A stretch of 64,000 nt of DNA from Rothia sp. HMSC078H08 (lineage in GTDB: Bacteria; Actinomycetota; Actinomycetes; Actinomycetales; Micrococcaceae). Below the pieces are notes generated by a model. The model was not told the DNA's origin. It ran no database searches and saw nothing but the letters and a program-made list of their open reading frames with translations. Below are positions 26,211-36,570 of this stretch, one piece after another. The stretch covers positions 1 through 64,000 of the forward strand of contig NZ_KV795256.1 of the NCBI RefSeq assembly GCF_001808955.1. The letters run 5' to 3'. How positions within the stretch are numbered: position 1 is the first letter of the stretch; every line of letters starts with the position of its first letter. The position numbers and the translations under genes are program-made.

Positions 26211-27644
26211 TTGACCGTTTCTTCGCTTCCCAAGGTTGAGTACCGTAAGGGTTCGGTCGTCAAGCACGACGGCTACGAGATTACCGACCACTGGTTCCAG
26301 GTTCCCCTGACCCACGGTCTGATTTTCTCCAAGGGCAAGGATGCCGCTCTCTCCTCCCGTTTCGCGGACCAGACCATCACCGTGTTCGCCCGCGAGGTTG
26401 TGAGCACCAACGAGACTCTGACCGTTTCGGCTGATAAGCGTCCTTACATTGTGTACCTGCAGGGCGGCCCCGGTTTCGGTTCGCCGAAGACCGGCTCCAT
26501 TGGCGGCTGGATTGCTGAGCTGGCGAAGACTCACCGCGTGATTCTTCTGGATCAGCGCGGTACCGGCATGTCTTCCCCGCTGTCTGCTCGCAACATCACC
26601 GCTGTGGGTGACCCGCAGGTTCAGGCTGAGTACACTGAGCTGTTCCGTGCGGACTCCATCATCGCTGACGCCGAGGCTGTTCGCGAGGTACTGCTGGCTG
26701 ACCGTGCCGACAAGCGCTGGTCCACCATTGGTCAGTCCTTCGGTGGCTTCCTGACCCTGTCGTACCTGTCGTTCGCACCTCAGTCGCTGCGTGACTGCCG
26801 CATCACCGCGGGCCTGGCGCCGATTCGTACCTCCGTGGATAACGTCTACCAGCACACCTTCGACCGCATGAAGGAACGTGTTGAGGAGTACTACAGCTGG
26901 TTCCCCGAGGACGCTGAGCTCGCTACCCGCATTGCTGAGCACCTGCGCACCCACAAGGAGTACCTGCCCACCGGTGAGCGTCTGACCGATCACCGCTTCC
27001 AGATGGCTGGTCACTTCCTGGGTGGCCGCTGGCGCGAGCGCGGCCTGCACTACTTCCTGGAGACCGCTTTCGCTGAGGGTAACGACCACCTCTCCGATCA
27101 GTTCCTGACCGCTATGGGTGCCGAGGTTACTTTCCAGGCGAACCCGCTGTACGCTCTGATGCACGAGACCATTTACGCTGACGGCCCCGCTGACGGCGTT
27201 CTGCCCGGCATCCCCGGCTACGAGCTGTCCCCCTCCCCCGCGCCGACCAACTGGTCTGCTGCTCGCGTGGCGGCTTCCCGCCCCGAGTTCGCACCGGATG
27301 CGGACCGTCTGCTCTTCACCGGCGAGCACATCTTCCCCTGGTACTACGAGGAGGATCCCTCGCTGCGTCCGCTGGCTGAGGTTGCTAACCTGCTGGCTGA
27401 GAAGAAGGACTGGGGTCGCCTGTACGACCACGCACAGTTGCACAAGAACGAGGTTCCCGTGGTGGCTGCGGCGTACAACCCGGACGTGTACGTGGACTTT
27501 GAGCACTCCATGGAGACCGCTCGCTGGGTCGGTAACACTCAGGTGTGGACCTCGAAGACCCACCACCACGACGGTTTCGGTTCTGACCCGCTGACCATTC
27601 TGGGTCACCTGAAGAACATGCTGGCTGAGGTTCACAACCAGTAA
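26211..27644 (+). CDS. Alpha/beta hydrolase, proline iminopeptidase-like (S33)
   Basis: Peptidase S33-type alpha/beta hydrolase, 477 aa. YLQGGPGFGSP is the family's HGGPG oxyanion motif, with Gln in place of His. DQRGTGMSSPL follows, and GQSFGGFLTLSYL contains the nucleophilic Ser. A catalytic Asp and His are expected in the C-terminal part (the HHHDGFGSDP segment provides His). It probably removes N-terminal Pro or similar residues from peptides in the cytosol. I prefer the TTG at 26211, which has AAAGAAGG at the right distance. The ATG at 26193 has no ribosome-binding site and would add six residues. Codon use is strongly optimised, suggesting high expression. Confidence 0.88.
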   Translation: MTVSSLPKVEYRKGSVVKHDGYEITDHWFQVPLTHGLIFSKGKDAALSSRFADQTITVFAREVVSTNETLTVSADKRPYIVYLQGGPGFGSPKTGSIGGWIAELAKTHRVILLDQRGTGMSSPLSARNITAVGDPQVQAEYTELFRADSIIADAEAVREVLLADRADKRWSTIGQSFGGFLTLSYLSFAPQSLRDCRITAGLAPIRTSVDNVYQHTFDRMKERVEEYYSWFPEDAELATRIAEHLRTHKEYLPTGERLTDHRFQMAGHFLGGRWRERGLHYFLETAFAEGNDHLSDQFLTAMGAEVTFQANPLYALMHETIYADGPADGVLPGIPGYELSPSPAPTNWSAARVAASRPEFAPDADRLLFTGEHIFPWYYEEDPSLRPLAEVANLLAEKKDWGRLYDHAQLHKNEVPVVAAAYNPDVYVDFEHSMETARWVGNTQVWTSKTHHHDGFGSDPLTILGHLKNMLAEVHNQ

Positions 27645-27701
27645 TTCTTCGCCGGGTAGTCATTCTGCCCCGGGTATATCCCCGAATATATTTTGATACA
27701 G

Positions 27702-27744
27702 CGAAAGCCCCTCACCCCGGTTGATCCGGTGTGAGGGGCTTTCG
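27702..27744. terminator. Bidirectional terminator between convergent genes
   Basis: CGAAAGCCCCTCACCCCGG pairs with CCGGTGTGAGGGGCTTTCG (one mismatch) across TTGAT. It lies between the rightward hydrolase and the leftward TerC gene, whose 3' ends converge. Confidence 0.8.
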
Positions 27745-27788
27745 TGTGAGCGCTTAGCCTGGTGAGGCCGCAGGCTCAGTAACTCAAA

Positions 27789-28994
27789 CTACTTCGAGGA
27801 GGAAGAATGCGCATCCTGTGCGGTGCGGGCACGCATCACGAGGGCGTGGTATTCGTCTTCCTTCTCGATCAGCTCGTCACGCAGCTTGGCGGGAATGGCG
27901 TTGAGCTTCTCGGTTTCCTTCTGCCAGCGGGCGGTGATGTCCGCACGCTCGGCGGCGGATGCATCCTCGGGCAGTGCCAGGTACTTCTCGGAGAGCGCCT
28001 GAACACGCTGAATGGTCTGCAGCGCGCGGCCCTTGGGGCTGAGCAGCGAGGCAAGCACGGTAATGATCAGGACGCCCACGATGACCATCAGCGACATTTC
28101 GGTGCTGATTTCGACCACGTGCACGGGCTCGCCGTGGTTGATGAACGGCAGGTTATTCTCGTGCATTGCGTGCAGGATGAGCTTCACACCAATGAACGCG
28201 AGGATGGTCGCCAGGCCGTAGGAGAGGTAGACGAGGCGGTCCAGCAGGCCGTCAATAAGGAAGTACAGCTGGCGCAGACCCATGAGGGAGAACGCGGTCG
28301 CGGTGAACACAATGTAGACGGACTGGGTGAGGCCGAAGATCGCGGGGATCGAGTCGAGCGCGAAGAGCAGGTCGGAACCAGCGATAGCGACCATGACGAG
28401 CATCATGGGGGTCATGACGCGCTTGCCGTTTTCGATGGTGAAGAGCTTGTCACCGTCGAAGTGGTCGCTGGTCTTCAGGTACTTCTTGGCGAGGCGGACC
28501 ATGATGTTGTCGGCTTCGTCATCGCCGTCACCTTCGGTGATTTCGTCCTTGAGCAGGTTACCTGCGGTCATGAGCAGGACCAGGCCGAAGATGTAGAACA
28601 CCCAGGCGAAGGAGTTGATGATCGCTGCGCCGGCGAAGATGAAGGAGCCGCGCGCCAGGATCGCGAAGACAATACCGAAGAGCAGAACCTTCTGCTGATT
28701 CTCACGGGCGACACGGAAGGTGCCCATAATAATCATGAAAACGAAGAGGTTATCGACCGAGAGAGCTTCTTCGGTGATGTAGCCTGCATAGAATTCGGTG
28801 GCAGCGGAGGGGCCGTTCGTCACGAAAATATACAGACCGAACAGCATCGCGATGCCGATGTAAATACTCGACCAGATGGCCGCTTCCTTGACGGAAGGTT
28901 CGTGCGCCTTACGAACGTGGAACACGAAGTCGAAGGCCAACAGACCCGCGATGATGAGAATAGTAACCAACCATTGCAACCCGGTAACTTCCAT
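27789..28994 (-). CDS. TerC-family integral membrane protein (probable Mn2+ exporter)
   Basis: Eight- or nine-helix membrane protein of the TerC/Alx family, 401 aa with a 70-residue charged C-terminal tail. The conserved acidic motifs are EEALSVDNLFVF in the third helix region and SDLLFALDSIPAIFG in the sixth. Their Asp and Glu residues form the proposed metal path. A cytoplasmic acidic loop (DEITEGDGDDEADN) lies between them. TerC proteins act in manganese efflux or metallation of exported proteins. The yybP-ykoY (Mn2+) riboswitch directly upstream supports manganese here. No other ter genes are adjacent. ATG 28994 has GAAAGG upstream. Confidence 0.92.
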   Translation of the reverse strand: MEVTGLQWLVTILIIAGLLAFDFVFHVRKAHEPSVKEAAIWSSIYIGIAMLFGLYIFVTNGPSAATEFYAGYITEEALSVDNLFVFMIIMGTFRVARENQQKVLLFGIVFAILARGSFIFAGAAIINSFAWVFYIFGLVLLMTAGNLLKDEITEGDGDDEADNIMVRLAKKYLKTSDHFDGDKLFTIENGKRVMTPMMLVMVAIAGSDLLFALDSIPAIFGLTQSVYIVFTATAFSLMGLRQLYFLIDGLLDRLVYLSYGLATILAFIGVKLILHAMHENNLPFINHGEPVHVVEISTEMSLMVIVGVLIITVLASLLSPKGRALQTIQRVQALSEKYLALPEDASAAERADITARWQKETEKLNAIPAKLRDELIEKEDEYHALVMRARTAQDAHSSSSK

Positions 28995-29005
28995 GGGGAG
29001 CCTTT

Positions 29006-29130
29006 CTTGTGGTGTGCGTACAGGACCACAAGTCTCTCCCGCCGACCTTAATGGAGGTCGGCTCGATTCACCGGTTAGGCGCCTTCGGCTAACGTGCTGA
29101 CGATGAGTCGATTGGTGGGATACTCCCTTG
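29006..29130 (-). promoter_or_regulatory. yybP-ykoY (manganese) riboswitch
   Basis: On the minus strand the leader of the TerC gene reads GGGAGTA, then CATCGTCAGCACG, GCCGAAGGC and, after a stable GCCGACC/GGTCGGC hairpin, GGGAGAGACTT. These are the conserved blocks of the yybP-ykoY aptamer (GGGGAGUA ... GGGCGAGACUU). Directly downstream CTTGTGGT pairs with ACCACAAG (29006-29032), overlapping the last aptamer block, and is the probable switching stem just before the ribosome-binding site. Identified by eye; a covariance model would settle it. Confidence 0.8.
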
Positions 29131-29211
29131 CTCGGTGAACGATTATACAGCAGGTTGGGGTTTTCGCACAGGAGCCCCTCCGGGAGAACTTTCAGGAGCT
29201 AGGTGCACCGA

Positions 29212-29252
29212 AACGCCGCATCCGGCGGGGTTGACCTGTCGGATGCGGCGTT
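29212..29252 (-). terminator. Second hairpin downstream of the Tat-exported protein
   Basis: AACGCCGCATCCG pairs perfectly with CGGATGCGGCGTT (13 bp) across a 15-base loop, between the terminator at 29381-29420 and the riboswitch. Confidence 0.5.
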
Positions 29253-29380
29253 CTGCGTGACGAATACACGCTGTCTAGTTGGGGGTCTAGCTGGCGCCAC
29301 TATTAGTTTGACAACATGTAGAGCGGCGTATTGCAGACCAGCACTACACAGATCAACACCGTGCAGCAAGCCCATACAAA

Positions 29381-29420
29381 AGTAGCCCTCCCCGTGAACT
29401 ATTACGGGGAGGGCTACTTC
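29381..29420 (-). terminator. Strong terminator of the exported-protein gene
   Basis: AAGTAGCCCTCCCCGT pairs perfectly with ACGGGGAGGGCTACTT across an 8-base loop, 15 bases beyond the leftward stop at 29435; the downstream strand is A/T-rich. Confidence 0.8.
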
Positions 29421-29434
29421 TATATTTCATTCAA

Positions 29435-30238
29435 TTAGGTCGTCATGTTGAAGGTCGGCGGGGTGAAAGCAATCGCGTTGACCTGCTTGTTCGTATCAAG
29501 CGTGCCGTTCTCCTGAATTGTCGGGACGGTAATAACCACCTCGAACTGGTACATGCCTTCCATGAGCGTATTGCCACGCAACGCAAAACGCGCGGAGATG
29601 CCAGTCGCCTTATCATTCACGCTCGACGCGAAGGGAATGACCTGGCCCTGAACGGTCTGAGTCTTGCCGTTGCGGGTCATGACGGTTGCCTTGCCGGTCG
29701 GGTCAGTCGTGAAGACCTGACGGTCAATAATTTCACCCTCGGGCGAGAAGAGGTAAATGTCCATGGACGGGTGCAGGTGCGTGGTGCCGGTCGTCGCCTC
29801 CAGCGCGGAGACGTTGTAGGTCATCACGAACTCACCGCAGTTCAGGTTGAGGTCGCCCTCGGGGCCGTGAGTCGCCTCGTACACTGACATGAGGCGGATC
29901 GTTGCGGGGTTCGGGGAGGTTGCATTCTCCATGGACCACCACGCCTGACCGGTCTCCGGCGCAGTCACGGGCTTGTTCTTGGTGCGCGACTGCAGGGCGC
30001 CACTGGCGGGATTGGTGATCATCCAGCCACCGACCTGGGTGAAGTCCGGGCCGTGTACCGTCTTGCAATCATCAGCCGAAGCAGCGAATGCGGGTACCGC
30101 CGTGGAGGCGGCAATAGCGGGCACAGCCCAAAGCGCGCCGCGGGTGAGGTTGCGGCGGGTAACGGAACGAGCTCCCGTGGTGTGTGCGTCTGAAGAGTTA
30201 TGAGAAATAGTCACAGATTTTTCTTTATCGTTCGGAAG
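29435..30238 (-). CDS. Tat-exported protein of unknown function
   Basis: Secreted protein, about 267 aa from ATG 30238 (MLPNDKEKSV). The signal carries the twin-arginine motif TRRNLTRGALWAVPAIAAS, an Ala-rich core and a likely cleavage at AFAAS-ADD. The mature part has no recognised domain. It is predicted to be mostly beta: TIRLMSVYEA, GEFVMTYNVSAL, SMDIYLFSPEGEI and the YQFEVVITVP ending. Two Cys (CKTVHGPDF and NCGEFVM) could form a disulphide. A longer in-frame start at 30286 is possible; the chosen ATG lacks a strong ribosome-binding site, so the start is uncertain. Codon use is normal. It stands alone between uvrB and a strong terminator. Confidence 0.72.
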   Translation of the reverse strand, partial: LPNDKEKSVTISHNSSDAHTTGARSVTRRNLTRGALWAVPAIAASTAVPAFAASADDCKTVHGPDFTQVGGWMITNPASGALQSRTKNKPVTAPETGQAWWSMENATSPNPATIRLMSVYEATHGPEGDLNLNCGEFVMTYNVSALEATTGTTHLHPSMDIYLFSPEGEIIDRQVFTTDPTGKATVMTRNGKTQTVQGQVIPFASSVNDKATGISARFALRGNTLMEGMYQFEVVITVPTIQENGTLDTNKQVNAIAFTPPTFNMTT

Positions 30239-30239
30239 C

Positions 30240-30274
30240 ATCAAGGTTTTATTTGACACGTAAAACACCTTGAT
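30240..30274. repeat. Inverted repeat near the start of the exported-protein gene
   Basis: ATCAAGGTTTT and AAACACCTTGAT form an imperfect inverted repeat around an A/T-rich centre, directly upstream of the chosen ATG. It could be an operator or a leader hairpin affecting initiation; no known regulator is implied. Confidence 0.35.
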
Positions 30275-30379
30275 AGTGTACAGCATGTATCTGCACTCAG
30301 TAGAACTTCATGAACAATGAGTTACCTCATGGCGAAAAACCCACGTCGGCCCCTAAACGCCGGGCTTAGAACACCGGGT

Positions 30380-32548
<2,169 letters not shown>

Positions 32549-32988
32549 GTATCCATCCTAGGGGAAAGCCGCCCAATGCGCCTCAGGATTGGTCACCCTT
32601 TTCTGCTGGCGCAATAGTCCACCACAACCACAGTCCATCACAACCCCCGGCGTAGCTACCCGCGAAAGTGCCCAAGTTCATAAAAGAGGTAGCGCAAAAG
32701 ATAAGGGGTATTCGACAAGCTCATATTCGCCACCGGATAGGAACCGAGCGGGAGCATTCTCCCGCACGATAACGGTGCTCTTAGGAACAGTACTCTTAGG
32801 GGCAGCTGCCCTCCCCCACAACCGCCATCGCTCGCAGGCACCGCGCCGCAGAAGATAAGCGGCAACACATAAAGATTTATGACGGGCGTTCCGCACCCAC
32901 ACCCTTTGCCTCTTTGATGTGGCTCACATATGTTTAGAGCACGCACACGCAGACAGAACGGGACCACAAGAGCGCACGGAAGGACTCC
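32549..32988. promoter_or_regulatory. Divergent region between uvrB and the iron transporter
   Basis: No gene is supported on either strand; the frames present lack ribosome-binding sites and family features. It should contain the uvrB and transporter promoters. I looked for an IdeR/DtxR iron box (TTAGGTTAG-type) and did not find a convincing one. Confidence 0.4.
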
Positions 32989-34131
32989 ATGAGCACGACC
33001 ACGGAGACAGCTTCAAAGGCAACTCCGCAAGAATCCACAGAAGCGAACCCGGAGGCGAACCCCACCGGCACACCGGCTGCCACCTTAGTTGCCAAAACCG
33101 AGCATCGCCGTACCCTCTTGGCGTCCTCGTACCCGCTGATTCTGCTCATCGCCCTCACCATTCTGCTGGGCGTCACCTACCTCTCACTCATCACCGGCAG
33201 GTACCCGGTCGAACTGGACGAGCTCTTCCGCATCCTCGGCAAGAACTGGTTCGGCATGGATTTGAAGGTCTACAAGCCCGCCGAAAACATGCTGCTGACC
33301 GTGCGCATTCCGCGCCTGCTCGCCGCCGGGCTCATCGGTGCCGCCCTCGCCATTGCGGGCGCCACCTTCCAGGCAGTTTTCCGTAACCCGTTGGTTTCCC
33401 CCTACCTGCTGGGTGTTTCGCAGGGCGCGTCGGTGGGTGCCGCCTCCGCCATTCTGCTGGGTGTGGGCACGAGCCTCGCGATTCAGGGTTCCGCCCTCGC
33501 CGGTGGTCTCGCCGCCGTGCTGCTGACCGTGAGTATTCCTCACCTGTTGAAGAATCAGTCCACGCTCATGCTGGTGCTCTCGGGCGTGATTGTGGGTGGC
33601 TTCGGCACCGCCGCACTCGGTGCGTTGAAGTTCATTGCGAACCCCGAAACTCAGCTGGCGCAGATCGTGTTCTGGCAGATGGGCTCCCTGCAGGACGTAC
33701 GCGCAGAAGCACTCACCCAGTTTGCGCTGGTGGCGGCGCCCTGCATCCTGCTGCTCTTGGCGATGCGTTGGCGCATCAATATCCTCTCGCTCGGTGACGA
33801 TGAGGCGCGCACCCTCGGCATTAACCTGACCCGCACCCGCGGTATCACCATTCTGCTGGCAACCCTGGTCACCGCGACCAGCGTGTGTATTGGCGGCCCG
33901 ATTTCTTGGGTTGGCCTGGTCATTCCGCACCTGTGCCGTCTGCTGGTCGGTAGCGACACGACCAAGCTCATGCCGCTATCCATTCTGATGGGTGCTTCGT
34001 TCATGATGTTCGTCGATACCCTGGCGCGTAGCCTCACCAGCGCGGAGGTTCCTCTGAGCGTACTGACCGGCTTCATTGGCACGCCCCTGTACGTGGCGCT
34101 GCTATTGCTTGGAAAGGTTCGGGTGAAGTAA
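32989..34131 (+). CDS. FecCD-family iron-siderophore ABC transporter permease
   Basis: Membrane subunit of a siderophore or heme importer, 380 aa. A 40-residue Thr/Glu/Pro-rich cytoplasmic leader precedes about ten helices. Family blocks are VRIPRLLAAGLIGAALAIAG, FRNPLVSPYLLGVSQGA (the EAA-like contact to the ATPase) and GPISWVGLVIPHLCRLLVG. A single FecCD gene probably forms a homodimer. ATG 32989 follows GGAAGG. The stop overlaps the start of the ATPase gene by one base, so this is the first gene of a three-gene operon: permease, ATPase, binding protein. Confidence 0.93.
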   Translation: MSTTTETASKATPQESTEANPEANPTGTPAATLVAKTEHRRTLLASSYPLILLIALTILLGVTYLSLITGRYPVELDELFRILGKNWFGMDLKVYKPAENMLLTVRIPRLLAAGLIGAALAIAGATFQAVFRNPLVSPYLLGVSQGASVGAASAILLGVGTSLAIQGSALAGGLAAVLLTVSIPHLLKNQSTLMLVLSGVIVGGFGTAALGALKFIANPETQLAQIVFWQMGSLQDVRAEALTQFALVAAPCILLLLAMRWRINILSLGDDEARTLGINLTRTRGITILLATLVTATSVCIGGPISWVGLVIPHLCRLLVGSDTTKLMPLSILMGASFMMFVDTLARSLTSAEVPLSVLTGFIGTPLYVALLLLGKVRVK

Positions 34132-35102
34132 TGTCGCCTTCCATTCCCAATGCTCAGCAGCGCACGGATGAGAGCGCAGAGGTTCTGCTGCACCTGGACG
34201 ATGCGGGCTTCCGTTACGGCCACCGGGGCGGGCGCATCAATCGCCGCCGAACGGATCACCGCGCTGGTCTGCACCGTTCCGGGCACCGCTTCAGCCGCTG
34301 GATTTTCCGCAACGTGAACCTGCAGGTGCGACGCGGTGAGGTCCTCGCCATTCTGGGTCGCAACGGTGTGGGTAAGTCCACCCTGTTGAACTGCCTGATT
34401 GGTTTAAATTCGCTCACCGAGGGCAGCATTCACCTGGGCGGTGAGCCGCTGGATTCTTTGACCGCGACTGAGCGTGCCCGCCGCATCGCCTACCTTCCGC
34501 AGATGGAGGGTCGCGGCATCTCCTACACCGTGACCGAGTACCTGCTGATGGGTCGCGCACCCTATATTGGGTTGTTCTCTTCACCCTCGCGCCGTGACCG
34601 TGAGCAGGTGCATACCGTGATGGAGGAGCTGGGGCTGCTCGACCTGGCGCACTCCCCGCTGGATGAGCTGTCCGGCGGTCAGCGTCAGCAGGTAGGTATT
34701 GCCCGAACCCTGGTGCAAGACGCCCCGCTCATCGTTCTGGACGAGCCGACGAGTGCACTGGACGTGGCGAATCAGGCGAAGGTGTTGCGCAAGATTCGGC
34801 AGCTGCGCGATGCCGGGTACGGGGTTATTTTTACGACCCACAATCCGGATCACGCGCTCCTGTTGGATGCGACCGTCGCCCTGCTTGGCGTACACGATAT
34901 GCCCGATACCATGCCAAACGCAACGCCGCAGGTATCTGCACATGCGCCGGCTCAGCTGCTCACGGGCCGCGCCTCCAAGGTGCTCACCAGCGAGGTTCTC
35001 TCACGCACCTTCGCTACAGATTTGTCGGTGGTGTATTCACCACAGCTGGGTCGTTCCAGCGTGCACATGACGAGCCTCGATATGAGGCTCCACAGCTTTT
35101 AG
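34131..35102 (+). CDS. FecE-type ABC transporter ATP-binding protein
   Basis: ATPase of the iron importer, 323 aa. It has Walker A LGRNGVGKSTLLNCL, Q-loop YLPQMEGRG, signature LDELSGGQRQQVGIARTL, Walker B LIVLDEPTSALD and the switch His in FTTHNPDHA. The first 55 residues are an Arg/His-rich insertion between the first strands (GHRGGRINRRRTDHRAGLHR) that FecE proteins normally lack. The C-terminus carries a 70-residue extension with VSAHAPAQLLTG. It overlaps the permease gene by one base and precedes the binding protein. Confidence 0.93.
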   Translation: MSPSIPNAQQRTDESAEVLLHLDDAGFRYGHRGGRINRRRTDHRAGLHRSGHRFSRWIFRNVNLQVRRGEVLAILGRNGVGKSTLLNCLIGLNSLTEGSIHLGGEPLDSLTATERARRIAYLPQMEGRGISYTVTEYLLMGRAPYIGLFSSPSRRDREQVHTVMEELGLLDLAHSPLDELSGGQRQQVGIARTLVQDAPLIVLDEPTSALDVANQAKVLRKIRQLRDAGYGVIFTTHNPDHALLLDATVALLGVHDMPDTMPNATPQVSAHAPAQLLTGRASKVLTSEVLSRTFATDLSVVYSPQLGRSSVHMTSLDMRLHSF

Positions 35103-35242
35103 TTTTCCGGTGGCGGTTTGAACCAGATACAGAAGATGCGGTAGAGGTGCCGCATCCGCTGTGGTGGCGCGCCCCTAGAGCGCCGCTTCCCCGAACCGCC
35201 TCCGGGTTATTCACCCACCCTGTCGACACAGAAAGACACATC

Positions 35243-36388
35243 ATGAAGATTACGAAGTTCCACACCGGCATTGCCCTGACCACTTCCCTCCTGTTGGCTG
35301 CGCTGACCGGTTGCGGCGCAGCGAACACCGCCTCCTCCTCGGGTTCCGCATCGAGCTCAACCTCAGTCTCGACTTCGAGCAATTCCGCAAAGAAGCACAC
35401 CAGCTTCTTCGTGAAGGATAACGGTGACGGCACCAAGGTCATTAAGGACATTGACGGCAAGGAGGTCACTGTCCCGACCAACCCCGAGCGCATCGCTGAC
35501 CTGTGGCACGCAAACAACCAGGTGGTTCTGTTGCTCGGCGGCACTGAGAAGCTGGTGTCCACCACGACTGCCGTGAAGTCTCTGGCGTGGTTTAAGCAGG
35601 TGTACCCCGGTATTGAGAAGGTTGACGCGCCGGTGAAGGGCACCGACGTGAACATGGAGCAGCTGCTTGCCGATAAGCCGGAGGTGCTACTCGCCTCCTC
35701 GAAGGATCAGATTTCGAAGGCTACTGAGGCAGGCATCCCGGCGGTGCACGTGGAATTCCAGAACTTCGCTGATTTGAAGCGCACCGTTGAGCTGACCGCC
35801 GAGGTCATCGGTACCGATGAGGCGATTGAGCGTGCCGAGAAGTACCTGGCATATCTGGAGAAGAACGAGAACCTCATCAAGGAGCGCCTGCAGGGCGTCA
35901 CCGAGTCCCCGAAGGTGCTACACATTGCGGGCGGTTCTGACCTGACGAAGGTGGACGGCTCGAACTCCCTAATTGGTGAATGGATGAAGCTTTCGGGTGC
36001 GAAGAACTCCCTGGACGGCGTGGAGAACCTGAAGAACATTTCTCTGGAGCAGATCATTGCCTCGCAGCCGGAGTACATCATCATTGGCGGCGCGGATGCC
36101 CAGAAGGGCGTGGACGCGATTAAGGCTGACGCCGCGTGGGCTGACGTTCCGGCGGTGAAGAACGGCAAGATTATTAAGAACCCGGTCGGCACCTTCAACT
36201 GGGACCGCTACTCCGCCGAGGAGGCTCTGCAGATTCTGTGGGCGGCGAAGCTGTTCCACCCCGAGAAGTTCTCCGACATTGACCTGGTGAAGGAGACCCG
36301 CGAGTTCTACTCGACCTTCTACGGCTACCAGCTGACCGAGGATGAAGCGCAGCGCATCATCAATGGTCAGGGCCCCGCAGCTAACTAA
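35243..36388 (+). CDS. Iron-siderophore substrate-binding lipoprotein
   Basis: Extracellular solute-binding lipoprotein of the importer, 381 aa. The signal peptide ends in the lipobox LTGC (Cys about residue 22), followed by a Ser/Thr-rich tether. The PF01497-type domain begins with IKDIDGKEVTVPTNPERIADLWHANNQ. Later it has DVNMEQLLADKPEVLL and the C-terminal half NISLEQIIASQPEYIIIGG. I start at ATG 35243 (GAAAGA upstream), which gives a canonical lipoprotein signal; the longer frame would bury it. Substrate could be a ferric siderophore, heme or cobalamin. Iron is favoured by FecCD context only. Confidence 0.92.
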   Translation: MKITKFHTGIALTTSLLLAALTGCGAANTASSSGSASSSTSVSTSSNSAKKHTSFFVKDNGDGTKVIKDIDGKEVTVPTNPERIADLWHANNQVVLLLGGTEKLVSTTTAVKSLAWFKQVYPGIEKVDAPVKGTDVNMEQLLADKPEVLLASSKDQISKATEAGIPAVHVEFQNFADLKRTVELTAEVIGTDEAIERAEKYLAYLEKNENLIKERLQGVTESPKVLHIAGGSDLTKVDGSNSLIGEWMKLSGAKNSLDGVENLKNISLEQIIASQPEYIIIGGADAQKGVDAIKADAAWADVPAVKNGKIIKNPVGTFNWDRYSAEEALQILWAAKLFHPEKFSDIDLVKETREFYSTFYGYQLTEDEAQRIINGQGPAAN

Positions 36389-36463
36389 TCCGAAACTAGC
36401 TAATCCGGCGACTAACTCGCCTGGCGGTAGCTCACTTGGCGACCGGCTAGTTCGTTGAACACG

Positions 36464-36511
36464 TACCGCCCGGGACCGTGCTCACAGCATGGTTCCGGGC
36501 GGTATTTTATT
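36464..36511 (+). terminator. Intrinsic terminator of the iron operon
   Basis: TACCGCCCGGGACC pairs with GGTTCCGGGCGGTA (one G-T pair), extended by GTG/CAT, and is followed by TTTTATT, a proper T-tract for rightward termination. Confidence 0.85.
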
Positions 36512-36570
36512 GGTTTGTAGCCGTGGGGCGCCGCAGTGCTAGTTGACGGCAACGCTAGTTGACCGCAGTG

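Noticed and set aside
32549..32988. IdeR/DtxR iron box before the iron transporter
   Set aside because: No 19-base palindrome of the TTAGGTTAG type could be recognised.
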